A stretch of DNA of 32,229 bases, taken from contig JAPOKD010000007.1 in NCBI GenBank assembly GCA_029977825.1, positions 1 through 32,229 of the forward strand. Direction: 5' to 3'. The position numbers and the translations under genes were made by a program. Positions 8,568 to 17,985 of the stretch are shown here, in pieces. Every line of letters begins with the position of its first letter. Position 1 is the stretch's first letter. The notes under the pieces were generated by a model, which was not told where the DNA came from, did no database searches, and saw nothing but the letters and a program-made list of their open reading frames with translations. The DNA comes from Planctomycetota bacterium. GTDB lineage: Bacteria; Planctomycetota; Planctomycetia; Pirellulales; Pirellulaceae.

Positions 8568-11018
8568 ATGCACCGCCTGCTGCTCATTCTGTCGTTACTC
8601 TTCACTTCTTGTCTTGGTCAAGGCCCATGCATTTGCATTGCACAATCTCCTGTCCCAGCCTTCGAGGACACCCGACCAACGCGACAACACATCACCGGTT
8701 TGCTTGAGTCTCACTGTTCTGACTGCCATTCGGGAGCGGATTCATCTGGCGACTTCACTCTTGAGAGCATTCTTGGCAAGCAAAGCGAAAGGACTCGTCA
8801 GCATTGGGCAAGGGTTTTCCACGTTCTGGTAACCAATCAAATGCCACCGGTCGAAGCCGAACCACTCGACTTCCGGGAAAAAAAGATTTTGCTGGGGTGG
8901 CTCAATGAGGAACTTGAGGGTTCTGAAATCATTGAGGAATGGCAGCAAAAAATGCTCCACCCGGAATATGGGAACTATGTTGACCACACATCGCTGTTCG
9001 ATGGATCAATCACCGAATTCGCGTGGTCACCTTCGCGACTCTGGAAAAAAAACCCCGCGATGTTTGATTCGATGACGAATCGTGGCATGGGATTCCGGGC
9101 AGGTCAAAATGGGGCCCCGAGTAACGAACTGGCGAAGCTCAAGCAACCTTTCACGCTTGAGGACAAAGCTGGGGTGAAAGATTTTTCCGCGATCACGATG
9201 GCCGACTCTGCAACACTCTCGACGCTGCTCCGCAACGCGGAAACGCTTGTTGATCGCCACCTCGCCCAAGCCGTGCATGAAATGCGTGTCGAGCGGGAAG
9301 GTCCGATTCCAGAGGATCAATTGCCCAAAGACAAGAAAGGGAATCCTGTTCGGCCTCGTTTCCCCACCACTCCTCCAGAATTCAAAGCAATTATTGTCAG
9401 CAGTAGCGTCCCTACCGACCATCAAATTCAACGTGCCATCAGTCGCATGTTCTCCTGGGTCATCGAACGGGAGCCGACACAAGCCGAGTTTGAGAAGTAC
9501 CTACAGTTATGCCGCGAATGCGCTGCAAAAGGTGGCAACACAGAAGGACTGCGCACGACTCTGCTTGCGATCGCGGTAAGTCCCCCTGCCGTCTATCGCG
9601 CGGAACTGGGGCACGGACCAATTGATGAACATGGTCGGCAAATCCTGTCGCCAGCGAACCTCGCATTTGCGATTGCCTATGCACTGACCGACCAAAAACC
9701 GGACGAGGCACTGATTTCTTCCGCAATCAGCGGGAAGCTTCAAACGCCAGAAGACGTGCAGCGTGAAGTGGAGCGATATTGGGACGACCCAAACATCCTG
9801 AAGCCACGGATCCTGAGATTCTTCCATGAGTTCTTCGGATACAACGCTGCACCGGGAGTATTCAAAGACACTGCTCGATTTGGAAAAGACTACCGCAAGG
9901 TTCCAGAGCGACTCGTCGAAGATGCAGACACACTGGTGATGCATCATGTGAAGCAAGACAAGAATGTCCTTGCCGAGCTTTTGACAACTGACCAGTATTT
10001 CATCTCTCACTCCGGCGACAATGACTACGAGCGCGAAATCCACCAAGCATTGCAGGATTTCTACGATTACTACAAGGACAAGCCATGGCGTGAGTTTCCA
10101 TACAAAGTCCCTGAAGAACACATGTCGCACGTCCGAACCATTCACAAGATTTTCCGTCATGCCAATGGCAATGTGACAAAACGGTGGATGAAGTACCTGG
10201 AGCAATGCGACGTTGCTGGCATCAGCCACATGCCACTTGGCGGCGCACGGTCCAGCGGTCGGGATTACATCCATACCTACAACCTCGATGAAAGATCATT
10301 CAGTTTTCCTGTAACACAGCCTTTTCCTCTTGCACCAGAAAAACGCATCGGGATTCTGATGCACCCAGCATGGCTCATCGCGCACTCGCTAAACCTCGAC
10401 AACGACCCAATCCGACGTGGCAAATGGATTCGCGAACGTCTACTTGCTGACACCGTGCCCGAGTTACCCATCACAGTGGATGCGTCCATCCCTGAGGATC
10501 ACCACAAGACGTTGCGTGAGCGGTTTGCGGTCACACGCCATTCCGATTGCTGGCGATGCCATGTCAAAATGAACCCACTCGGCATGCCGTTTGAGTTGTT
10601 TGATGATTTTGGGAGACACCGCACAAGGGAAAAACTGCTTGCCAAGGGAGAAACCAAACCCGTTGACTCATCGGGCGAGTTACAGGGAACAGACGATCTG
10701 GAATTGGATGGCAACGTCTCAGATCCACTGGAACTGATGCATCGTCTGGCCAAGTCAACTCGCGTCCGACAATCATTTGTACGACACGCATTCCGCTACT
10801 GGATGGGCCGCAATGAGATGCCAAGTGACTCTCGGACTCTGATCAATGCTGACCGGGCCTATGTACAATCTGGCGGCAGTTTTCGTGCAATGGTAATTTC
10901 ACTGCTCACATCTGACTCATTCCTGTATCGCAAAGCACTGCCTGCAGAGCACAATTCGGCCAAGCATTTCCCCGGCAGCCCGACTTTGACAACAACACTA
11001 CGTACGCAGCAGCAATAA
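8568..11018 (+). CDS. Planctomycete cytochrome-like DUF1592/DUF1588/DUF1585 protein
   Basis: Signal peptide; CSDCHSGADSSGDFTLE (heme-type CXXCH, nt 8715-8729); HSDCWRCHVKMNPLGMPFELFDDFGRHRTRE (DUF1588-like, CXXCH at nt 10548-10562); RHAFRYWMGRNEMPSDSRTLINADRAYVQSGGSFRAMVISLLTSDSFLYRK (DUF1585-like). Confidence 0.9.
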   Translation: MHRLLLILSLLFTSCLGQGPCICIAQSPVPAFEDTRPTRQHITGLLESHCSDCHSGADSSGDFTLESILGKQSERTRQHWARVFHVLVTNQMPPVEAEPLDFREKKILLGWLNEELEGSEIIEEWQQKMLHPEYGNYVDHTSLFDGSITEFAWSPSRLWKKNPAMFDSMTNRGMGFRAGQNGAPSNELAKLKQPFTLEDKAGVKDFSAITMADSATLSTLLRNAETLVDRHLAQAVHEMRVEREGPIPEDQLPKDKKGNPVRPRFPTTPPEFKAIIVSSSVPTDHQIQRAISRMFSWVIEREPTQAEFEKYLQLCRECAAKGGNTEGLRTTLLAIAVSPPAVYRAELGHGPIDEHGRQILSPANLAFAIAYALTDQKPDEALISSAISGKLQTPEDVQREVERYWDDPNILKPRILRFFHEFFGYNAAPGVFKDTARFGKDYRKVPERLVEDADTLVMHHVKQDKNVLAELLTTDQYFISHSGDNDYEREIHQALQDFYDYYKDKPWREFPYKVPEEHMSHVRTIHKIFRHANGNVTKRWMKYLEQCDVAGISHMPLGGARSSGRDYIHTYNLDERSFSFPVTQPFPLAPEKRIGILMHPAWLIAHSLNLDNDPIRRGKWIRERLLADTVPELPITVDASIPEDHHKTLRERFAVTRHSDCWRCHVKMNPLGMPFELFDDFGRHRTREKLLAKGETKPVDSSGELQGTDDLELDGNVSDPLELMHRLAKSTRVRQSFVRHAFRYWMGRNEMPSDSRTLINADRAYVQSGGSFRAMVISLLTSDSFLYRKALPAEHNSAKHFPGSPTLTTTLRTQQQ

Positions 11019-11021
11019 AGT

Positions 11022-12422
11022 ATGAAACGCACACGACGACAGTTCCTGAAAACCACATCATTGGCCTCAAGCAGCTTGTTACTGCAACCGATGCTGCAGC
11101 GTTTCAAGCTCGAAGCAGCCGGCATTGAACGTTCAAAAATGCCGCAACGATTCGTATTTGTGATGAAGTCCAGCGGAATCATCCCTGAAAGGCTTGAGCC
11201 GCCAACGCTCAAAGCTGCGATTGATGACAAATCTTCGATGGTCAATGAATCGCTGGTTGGCCACGAGCTTCCAGCCACCCTCAAGCCTCTGGAACCCTTC
11301 AAAGATCAGGTCTCCATCATTCAAGGACTTTCCGGCAAGATGTGCCGCCCGGGCCACTCAAGCTGGTTTGGCGCAATGGGCGTCTACAAGACAGGTGGTG
11401 AGCACAACTCTGGTGTCTTGCTACGGGCCACCGCTGATGCGGAACTGGCTCGCTTGTTTCCATCTCCGTTTCAACACGTTGGTCTCGCGTTGCGTGGCAA
11501 GGTGATGAGCAAGGAAATCGAAGGGACACTTTACCCCGGGATCACAGCCGTCGCACCGGGACGGGAGCTTCCATTTCAAGCCAGCCCGGATGTAGCCTAT
11601 CAACAACTTTTCGGCAGCGTGCTCTCAGCTGACAAAAGAGCTCAAATGCAGTACGACCTGAAGTCGAACCTGCTGGACTTCATGGTGCGCGACATTGGCA
11701 ATCTGAATCAGACACTGCCTGGCAACGAGCGTGAAAAGATGGGGCACTACCTTAATGCGTTCGAAGAGCTGAAACTTCGCCGACAACAGCTCGCGTCGAT
11801 GTCCGACCAGATTCGCGATTCGGCCCCTGAATATAGCGATCGTTTTTCCGCCAAGCAGAACACGATACGCCAGCAGGCACATATTGACCTCACCGCGGCA
11901 GCGTTAATCTCGGGCATTACCAACGTCGTCACGCTGCGACTTGATAACATCAGTACCAGCTATGCCCAATTGGGACTGTCCGAAAAGACAGTCCATGGAA
12001 TCGGTCACAAGGAAACCTGCAACGGAAAGACTCCCGAGGAAGCCCGCGACATCATCAGGTTGCACCACATGGAGTTGCTGGCTGATCTGGCAGCTCAATT
12101 GAAATCGGTGCCAGAAGCCGACGGTACGCTTCTCGACAACACTTCCATCATCTACCTCAGTGACTCGGGGAACGAACACCATGGCAATCTGAATGAATGG
12201 CCGTACGTAGTGATCGGTGGAAACGGCGGACGGCTTAATATCGCGGGACGCTACATTCAGTACCCCAGTTACGGAAACGACGGTCATCGCACCATCGGCA
12301 ACTGGTGGACCACGTGGCTCAATGCCTTTGGCAACCCGATTGAGCACTACGGCAATCTTGACCTGACTTTGCAGAAGAACGGCATGCCGCAAACCGGTCC
12401 GCTTCAGCAATTACTGGCCTGA
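11022..12422 (+). CDS. DUF1552 domain-containing Tat-exported protein
   Basis: MKRTRRQFLKTTSLASSSLLLQPMLQRF twin-arginine signal; GHSSWFGAMGVYKTGGEHNSG; YLSDSGNEHHGNLNEWPYVVIGGNGGRLNIAGRYIQYPSYGNDGHRTIGNWWTTWLNAFG. Start is 3 nt after the DUF1592-protein stop codon (operonic). Confidence 0.92.
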   Translation: MKRTRRQFLKTTSLASSSLLLQPMLQRFKLEAAGIERSKMPQRFVFVMKSSGIIPERLEPPTLKAAIDDKSSMVNESLVGHELPATLKPLEPFKDQVSIIQGLSGKMCRPGHSSWFGAMGVYKTGGEHNSGVLLRATADAELARLFPSPFQHVGLALRGKVMSKEIEGTLYPGITAVAPGRELPFQASPDVAYQQLFGSVLSADKRAQMQYDLKSNLLDFMVRDIGNLNQTLPGNEREKMGHYLNAFEELKLRRQQLASMSDQIRDSAPEYSDRFSAKQNTIRQQAHIDLTAAALISGITNVVTLRLDNISTSYAQLGLSEKTVHGIGHKETCNGKTPEEARDIIRLHHMELLADLAAQLKSVPEADGTLLDNTSIIYLSDSGNEHHGNLNEWPYVVIGGNGGRLNIAGRYIQYPSYGNDGHRTIGNWWTTWLNAFGNPIEHYGNLDLTLQKNGMPQTGPLQQLLA

Positions 12423-12460
12423 CCGTTCAAGAACAGGCCAGTGCCCCCTGCTATGCACTC

Positions 12461-12483
12461 TACCCCCGGCATACCCAGGGGTA
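12461..12483. terminator. Possible hairpin between convergent genes (TACCCC-11 nt-GGGGTA)
   Basis: 6-bp perfect inverted repeat followed by TTAT, between the DUF1552 (+) and PQQ-propeller (-) stop codons. Confidence 0.3.
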
Positions 12484-12545
12484 TTATCAAAGATAAAGCA
12501 GACCTGCATTGCATCATTCAGGCAATCTGCAACCAGATCGCTACA

Positions 12546-13784
12546 CTACTTCTTGATATCGAAACAGTAGACGAGTTCCTGATCCCGCAGATACAGCTTT
12601 CCATTGGCGATCGTGGGGTGCGTCCAGATCTTACCGCGTGGACTGCGGTATTCTGACTGAGGATCCAATTTGAACCGTCCTTTTTCGTTCCAGCCTTTGG
12701 GGCTTGCTTCGATCAATACCACTTCGCCGCTGCCTTCATCGAGACAATAAAGCATGCCATCAGCACAAGCGATAGCTCCTTTCCCCAACGCTTTCTTCTC
12801 TGCCCAGACCTGTTCGCCAGTCTCGAAGTTCTGACAAACCCAACCCAAACCGTCGGAGTAACCGTACAGATAGTCACCCACAAGAATCACGCCTCCGTGA
12901 TGATTCTTCATCACTTTATTCTCGTAGACTTCTTCGGCTGCACCATCCGTCAACTTCACAAGGCCACATCCAACGCCATACCCGCACGCAACATATACCT
13001 TGCCGCCACGGAAGATAGGTGTAGGCACGACTGCAACGCGTCCGGGCCAAGGATAACTCCATAGAAGACGACCATCATCTGCAGCAACGCCCACCAAGGT
13101 CTTCTGCGTCAACTGAATGTACTGCTTCACACCATCATGCTCCGCAACGATGACGGAAGAATAGTCAGCTTGATCGGTGAAATCTTTGGATTGCCAAATC
13201 TTTTCGCCAGTGAGTTTATTGACCGCCAGCAAGGCGCCATCGGCACCTCCGGGCGTGCATATCAGCTGATCACCATCGACCAGAACCGACTCGGAATATC
13301 CCCAATTAGGAACTTTACCCCCCATATCCTGCACACTGATTTTCCAAACCAGATCACCACTGGCAGCTTTGGCGCACACGACGGTTCCATTTCCGGCCAT
13401 CGCATAGACGTACTCTCCATCTACCGTGGGTGTGCCGCGTGGCCCATCACCCCAGCCATTCTCGAGGACCGAATCGGTCATCACCAACCTCCAGCGTACG
13501 TCGCCGGTTGCTGCATCAAGACAAATCAGACGCTCGTCATCCTTGTAAGCCCCCATTGTGTACACATTCTCATCGACGACAGCAAAACCCGCATAGCCGA
13601 CCCCGCACTTCTTGGATAACCAGGCCAGCTCGGGCCCCTTTTCAGGCCACTCACTGAGAAGCCCTGTTTCTGTCGAAACATCAGTACGGTCGGCACCCCG
13701 CCAGGCAGGCCAATTTTCAGCCCAGGTACTGGTTTGGCATAGCAGAGAGGTAATCAGACAGATGAACAGGATTCTCAAGATCAT
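12546..13784 (-). CDS. PQQ-binding-like beta-propeller repeat protein, secreted
   Basis: MILRILFICLITSLLCQTSTWAENWPAWRGADRTDVSTETGLLSEWPEKGPELAW (typical planctomycete 'WPxWRG' start) and repeated propeller blades (ICLDAATGDVRWR, VCAKAASGDLVWKI, LAVNKLTGEKIWQ). Confidence 0.92.
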   Translation of the reverse strand: MILRILFICLITSLLCQTSTWAENWPAWRGADRTDVSTETGLLSEWPEKGPELAWLSKKCGVGYAGFAVVDENVYTMGAYKDDERLICLDAATGDVRWRLVMTDSVLENGWGDGPRGTPTVDGEYVYAMAGNGTVVCAKAASGDLVWKISVQDMGGKVPNWGYSESVLVDGDQLICTPGGADGALLAVNKLTGEKIWQSKDFTDQADYSSVIVAEHDGVKQYIQLTQKTLVGVAADDGRLLWSYPWPGRVAVVPTPIFRGGKVYVACGYGVGCGLVKLTDGAAEEVYENKVMKNHHGGVILVGDYLYGYSDGLGWVCQNFETGEQVWAEKKALGKGAIACADGMLYCLDEGSGEVVLIEASPKGWNEKGRFKLDPQSEYRSPRGKIWTHPTIANGKLYLRDQELVYCFDIKK

Positions 13785-14113
13785 TCGAGTGCCTCAGTTA
13801 TTGGAAAAATGCATTTACACCATTGGAACCGTCCGGACTGGGAGAAGTTCCGCTCTCCCACGCCTCAACCCACGCATCCCACAACGAGGTTCTGCGTGGA
13901 GCAGCAATTTCGGCAACCATCAACGATTTCCGTAATCTTAAATACCGTAAAATACAGAAACCAGGTACCCAAGACTACCTAACCCGAAGTGGACGATGCC
14001 TGGGATGCTCGATAAACTGGCAAACCCTGGGACCAGTCAAGCATAGAGGTGCTCAGCTGTTTCTCTTCCGTCAACCCCCTGTTGTTCTCTTGTTGAGCTC
14101 AAACGCTGATTTC

Positions 14114-16480
14114 ATGGTACGCAGCCTTCTCGGTTTGCAGAGCCACCAACGTTTCTTTTGCATCGTACTTGCCATCTGTCTTTGCATACCGACGGCATTT
14201 GCGGCTGATCCCGAAAAAGCTGAATCGCCCAACACCGCATCCTTGGACGGCAAGACGCTGCGAGTCCCCTGGAATGACTCCAATGTCGCCGGTTTCCCTG
14301 ATCCGCCACCGCCTTTCGACGTAATCCGACTGCATTCCCAGCTGGACATTCCGAAGCCGATGGGAGTGACAGCATTACCGGGAACAACAGATCTGCTCGT
14401 GCATGTGCATCAAGGAGGTTACGGCGGTCCCGGAAGACTTCTGCGAGTCTTGCCGGAGATTGCGAACAGCAAAGAAGCGAGCAGCGAGCCGGAAGAATTT
14501 CTTGTGCTGGACGACATCATTTACGGTATCGCTTTCCACCCCAATTTCAAGGAGAACGGGTGGATGTACGTTGGCTGCAATGGTAAGTCTGAGGCGCTCA
14601 ATCAAATCTGTACTCGCGTGCTTCGATTTCAGATAGAACGATCCCCACCGTTCCGGTGCGACCCGGCATCACAAGTGACGATCATCGAATGGCCCTCCAA
14701 TGGCCACAATGGCGGCGATCTGGTCTTCGGAAAAGATGGGATGCTTTACATATCCGCTGGTGATGGCACCTCGGATTCAGATGCTAATCATGCGGGTCAG
14801 GACCTGACAACATTGCCCGGCAGCATGTTGCGTATCGATGTGGATCACCCAACGAAAGAACGGCAATACTCGATCCCTGCGGATAACCCATTCCTGAACA
14901 TGGATGAAGCACGGCCAGAAATCTGGGCTTATGGACTCAGAAATCCATGGCGTATTTCAGTAGACGCTGAAACGGGTGACTTGTGGGCTGGCATCAACGG
15001 GCAAGACCTTTGGGAAACCGCACAGGTCGTGCGGTGTGGCGAAAATTATGGATGGAGCATCACCGAAGGCAGTCACGCTTTCAAACCCCATCGCAAAAGA
15101 GGGCCTACCCCTATCGTGCCGCCTACGATTGAACATCCACACTCGGAAGCCCGTTCTTTGACCGGCGGGCACGTGTACTACGGACGCAAATACCCAATGC
15201 TGCACGGACACTATGTGTACGGGGACTATGCAACAGGGATGATCTGGGCCGCCAAGTACGAACAGGGTTCCGTGGTGTCACACTTCACAGTTGCGAGAAC
15301 TTCTCTGCAAATTGCAGGATTCGGAGTCGACCATGAGGGAGAATTGATTGTGGTTGATCATGGCAGCGGACTCTATGCATTGGTACTGAACAGACAAGAG
15401 CAATCGAGTAACTTTCCCCGGTTGCTGAGCCAAACTGGCATCTATGAGTCGATCACCAAAAACCGCATCCACGCTGGCCTGATTCCCTACCGCGTGAACT
15501 CACCCCTATGGTCGGATGGCGCCGTCAAAGAACGCTTCATGGGGATTCCTGGCAACCAAACGATAGAATTTCAAACAGCCAAGAGCTGGGATTTTCCTGA
15601 TGGGACCGTTCTAGTCAAAACGTTTTCTCTTCCACTGGCCGGTAACTCAAGTGATGCAGACGGGCAAGACCGCGAGCCACGCTTGACTCGCATCGAAACA
15701 CGGTTGATGACGCGCCAAAATGGCGAATGGTACGGCTACAGTTACCAGTGGAAGGCTGACCAAACCGATGCGGTTCTGGTCGACGCGTCTGGACATGACC
15801 AGACGTTTGAAGTCAGTTCCAATCGCTGGAAAGATGGGGTCAACAAGCAGATTTGGCACTACCCAAGCCGATCCGAGTGCATGGTCTGCCACAGTCGGGC
15901 CAGTAATTTTGTACTTGGACTCTCGGTACGCCAGACAAATCTCACGCTCGCTGCTCACCGAGGGTCGGTTGCACAATTGGAACAATTCAAAAAAATCGGC
16001 TTATTCCATGCCTCAACGCCGGTAGACAAGAAGAAAGAATTGAAGGTAGATCATCACTTCGAACTTCCTGCACCTGTGGAAGATTTACCCAAGTTGGCAG
16101 ATCCTTCAGACACGACCGAGGCTCTGGAAAACCGGGTACGTTCCTACCTGCATTCCAACTGCGCGAACTGTCATGTCAAAGAAGGAGGTGGTAATTCAAA
16201 GATCACCCTCAACATCAATCGTTCTCTCAACAAGACTGGCCTCGTTAATGTCGCCCCATCGCACGACTCATTTGGCATCACCGACGCCAAACTGATCAAG
16301 CCTGCAGATCCCGCGGCATCCATTCTCCTGCAACGCATGCATCGCCGTGGCCGTGGTCAAATGCCTCCCCTAGCTACTTCACTGGTCGATGAAGAGGCCG
16401 TCCAGATGATCACCCAGTGGATCAGCGAATTGCCCAGTGCTCCCAGCAGCAGACCTGATACCGAACCGCCCAAACGCTGA
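14114..16480 (+). CDS. PQQ-type sugar dehydrogenase (glucose/sorbosone dehydrogenase-like) fused to a C-terminal di-CXXCH cytochrome module
   Basis: The ORF track starts at 13823, but a signal peptide begins at the Met at 14114 (MVRSLLGLQSHQRFFCIVLAICLCIPTAFAADP). Propeller motifs: GIAFHPNFKENGWMYVGC, GHNGGDLVFGKDGMLYISAGDGTSDSDANHAGQDL, WAYGLRNPWRISVDAETGDLWAGINGQDLWE. C-terminal ECMVCHSRAS (15878-15892) and SNCANCHVKEGG (16160-16174). Confidence 0.9.
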   Translation: MVRSLLGLQSHQRFFCIVLAICLCIPTAFAADPEKAESPNTASLDGKTLRVPWNDSNVAGFPDPPPPFDVIRLHSQLDIPKPMGVTALPGTTDLLVHVHQGGYGGPGRLLRVLPEIANSKEASSEPEEFLVLDDIIYGIAFHPNFKENGWMYVGCNGKSEALNQICTRVLRFQIERSPPFRCDPASQVTIIEWPSNGHNGGDLVFGKDGMLYISAGDGTSDSDANHAGQDLTTLPGSMLRIDVDHPTKERQYSIPADNPFLNMDEARPEIWAYGLRNPWRISVDAETGDLWAGINGQDLWETAQVVRCGENYGWSITEGSHAFKPHRKRGPTPIVPPTIEHPHSEARSLTGGHVYYGRKYPMLHGHYVYGDYATGMIWAAKYEQGSVVSHFTVARTSLQIAGFGVDHEGELIVVDHGSGLYALVLNRQEQSSNFPRLLSQTGIYESITKNRIHAGLIPYRVNSPLWSDGAVKERFMGIPGNQTIEFQTAKSWDFPDGTVLVKTFSLPLAGNSSDADGQDREPRLTRIETRLMTRQNGEWYGYSYQWKADQTDAVLVDASGHDQTFEVSSNRWKDGVNKQIWHYPSRSECMVCHSRASNFVLGLSVRQTNLTLAAHRGSVAQLEQFKKIGLFHASTPVDKKKELKVDHHFELPAPVEDLPKLADPSDTTEALENRVRSYLHSNCANCHVKEGGGNSKITLNINRSLNKTGLVNVAPSHDSFGITDAKLIKPADPAASILLQRMHRRGRGQMPPLATSLVDEEAVQMITQWISELPSAPSSRPDTEPPKR

Positions 16481-16613
16481 CAGAACTGATTTTCCTGCAC
16501 CTGTGCAAAAAACTGTCGGAAGACGCAAGCTGTGGGCCACCCCCGAGCAATCCATCTCCACCTGCAACAGGCACGACTAAACGCTCTGCACACGACAAGT
16601 GGACCCAATAGCG

Positions 16614-16619
16614 TATACT
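16614..16619 (+). promoter_or_regulatory. Possible -10 element (TATACT) upstream of the ThuA-like gene
   Basis: gcgTATACTtcg about 80 bp upstream of the ATG at 16700; no good -35 box at standard spacing. Confidence 0.2.
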
Positions 16620-16699
16620 TCGTTCTTGCACGATGGTGATCGCAGCGTGTTTGCCCGATCTCAAGTGCTAATCCAATATCGCAACCAGAGGACCACAAC

Positions 16700-17728
16700 A
16701 TGATCAGACGATACTTGCTAGCCGCTACTGCGGGAATTTTTATTTTTTGCACGCACGCGACTGCTGCAGATCATGTTGTTTACGAAGGCGATTCTGGCCC
16801 GGGCAAAGGCAAACACATCCTTTTCATCGCATCAGACCACGAATATCGGGGCGAGGAGACCTGCCCAGCGCTTGCCCGCATCATGGCAAAGCAGTACGGA
16901 TTCAAATGCACGGTCCTGTTTGGGCAAACTTCAGAGGGACTCATCAAACCCGGATCCAGCCTGATACCCGGTATCGATGCGATTGATGATGCAGACATGC
17001 TTTTTCTATTCCTCAGGTTTGTTCATCCAGAGGACCCCTGGATGGCCAAATTCGAGCAGTATCTGAAACGTGGTGGGCCGGTGCTCGGGCTTCGCACAAC
17101 CACCCATGCTTTCAATGGACTCAAAGGCAAATATGCCTATCAGAACTACAATTCAAAGAAGGAAGATTACATCGGTGGTTTTGGTCGCCAGATCCTTGGC
17201 GAAACATGGAATCCGGGATTGGGCGCTGGTCACTACGGACGCAACCACCAATTCGCCACCGCCATGAATGTGGTTCCTGAGCAGGAAGGACATCCCGTCA
17301 TGAGAGGCGTGAAGGACATGCATGCGATGGCTGGTGCCTACTCGGCACGCCCCATGCCCAACTCAACCATTCTGGCAACCAACCAAGTACTTGAGTCGAT
17401 GGAAGTCGGCGCGAAGCCGATCGCCGACAAAGCCCCCCAGCCTGCTGCCTGGGTTCGCACCTACCAATTCCAGAATGGAAAACAGGGTCGCGCGTTCTGC
17501 AGTACCCAAGGTGCCTCCGAGGACATCCTCAGTGAGGGTGTACGCCGAATGATCATCAATGCCACGCTATGGTGCATGAACATGGAAGACGAAATCAAGC
17601 CGGATGCAGACATTTCTTTTGTTGGACCGTACAACCCGACGACTTTCAGTTTCAAACCTTCCATTACAGATGCCACACCTGATGCTATCCAAGGATGGGA
17701 CACACCAATTCTGAAAGCAAAAAAGTAA
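16700..17728 (+). CDS. ThuA-like (trehalose-utilization family) secreted protein
   Basis: Signal peptide MIRRYLLAATAGIFIFCTHATAADH; GKHILFIASDHEYRGEETCPALARIMAKQYGFKCTVLFG; DADMLFLFLRF; LKRGGPVLGLRTTTHAFNG; ThuA/GATase1-like layout. Confidence 0.88.
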   Translation: MIRRYLLAATAGIFIFCTHATAADHVVYEGDSGPGKGKHILFIASDHEYRGEETCPALARIMAKQYGFKCTVLFGQTSEGLIKPGSSLIPGIDAIDDADMLFLFLRFVHPEDPWMAKFEQYLKRGGPVLGLRTTTHAFNGLKGKYAYQNYNSKKEDYIGGFGRQILGETWNPGLGAGHYGRNHQFATAMNVVPEQEGHPVMRGVKDMHAMAGAYSARPMPNSTILATNQVLESMEVGAKPIADKAPQPAAWVRTYQFQNGKQGRAFCSTQGASEDILSEGVRRMIINATLWCMNMEDEIKPDADISFVGPYNPTTFSFKPSITDATPDAIQGWDTPILKAKK

Positions 17729-17810
17729 CCAGCTTACTGCCGACCCTGAACAAGCAACCGGTTGTTCATCACCCAGTTGCGGCAAGCTAAAGCCAACCTG
17801 CTCTTTCCAT

Positions 17811-17838
17811 CGCCACCTGCCAACCCGGGTGGCGTTTT
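17811..17838 (+). terminator. Intrinsic terminator candidate: CGCCACC-10 nt-GGTGGCG-TTTT
   Basis: 7-bp perfect GC-rich stem followed directly by TTTT, 83 bp after the ThuA-like stop codon, on the correct strand. Confidence 0.65.
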
Positions 17839-17985
17839 CATTGAGCAAGTTGAAACAGAAGCAAAGCACATGCATCGTGGCTCAAGCAGTGACTGCCGTG
17901 TCGTAAAAATACGGTTCGCTAATCGGGCTCAAACGCGTGATACAGAATCAATGATCGCTTAGAGATTTGCGTCGACTGACGATCA

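Noticed and set aside
9507-10274. 255-aa minus-strand ORF inside the DUF1592-type gene
   Set aside because: Antisense shadow of a well-supported CDS; composition is not protein-like and no motif is recognisable.
11904-12410. 168-aa minus-strand ORF inside the DUF1552 gene
   Set aside because: Overlaps strong DUF1552 motifs on the plus strand; coding there explains the open frame.
13823-14113. N-terminal extension of the sugar dehydrogenase ORF to 13823
   Set aside because: The signal peptide begins at the Met at 14114; upstream residues are low-likelihood coding and lie in the divergent promoter region.
16500-16525. Palindrome tgcacctgtgca flanked by T/A runs, considered as a terminator
   Set aside because: The spacer between the arms is only 2 nt, too small for a stable hairpin loop.
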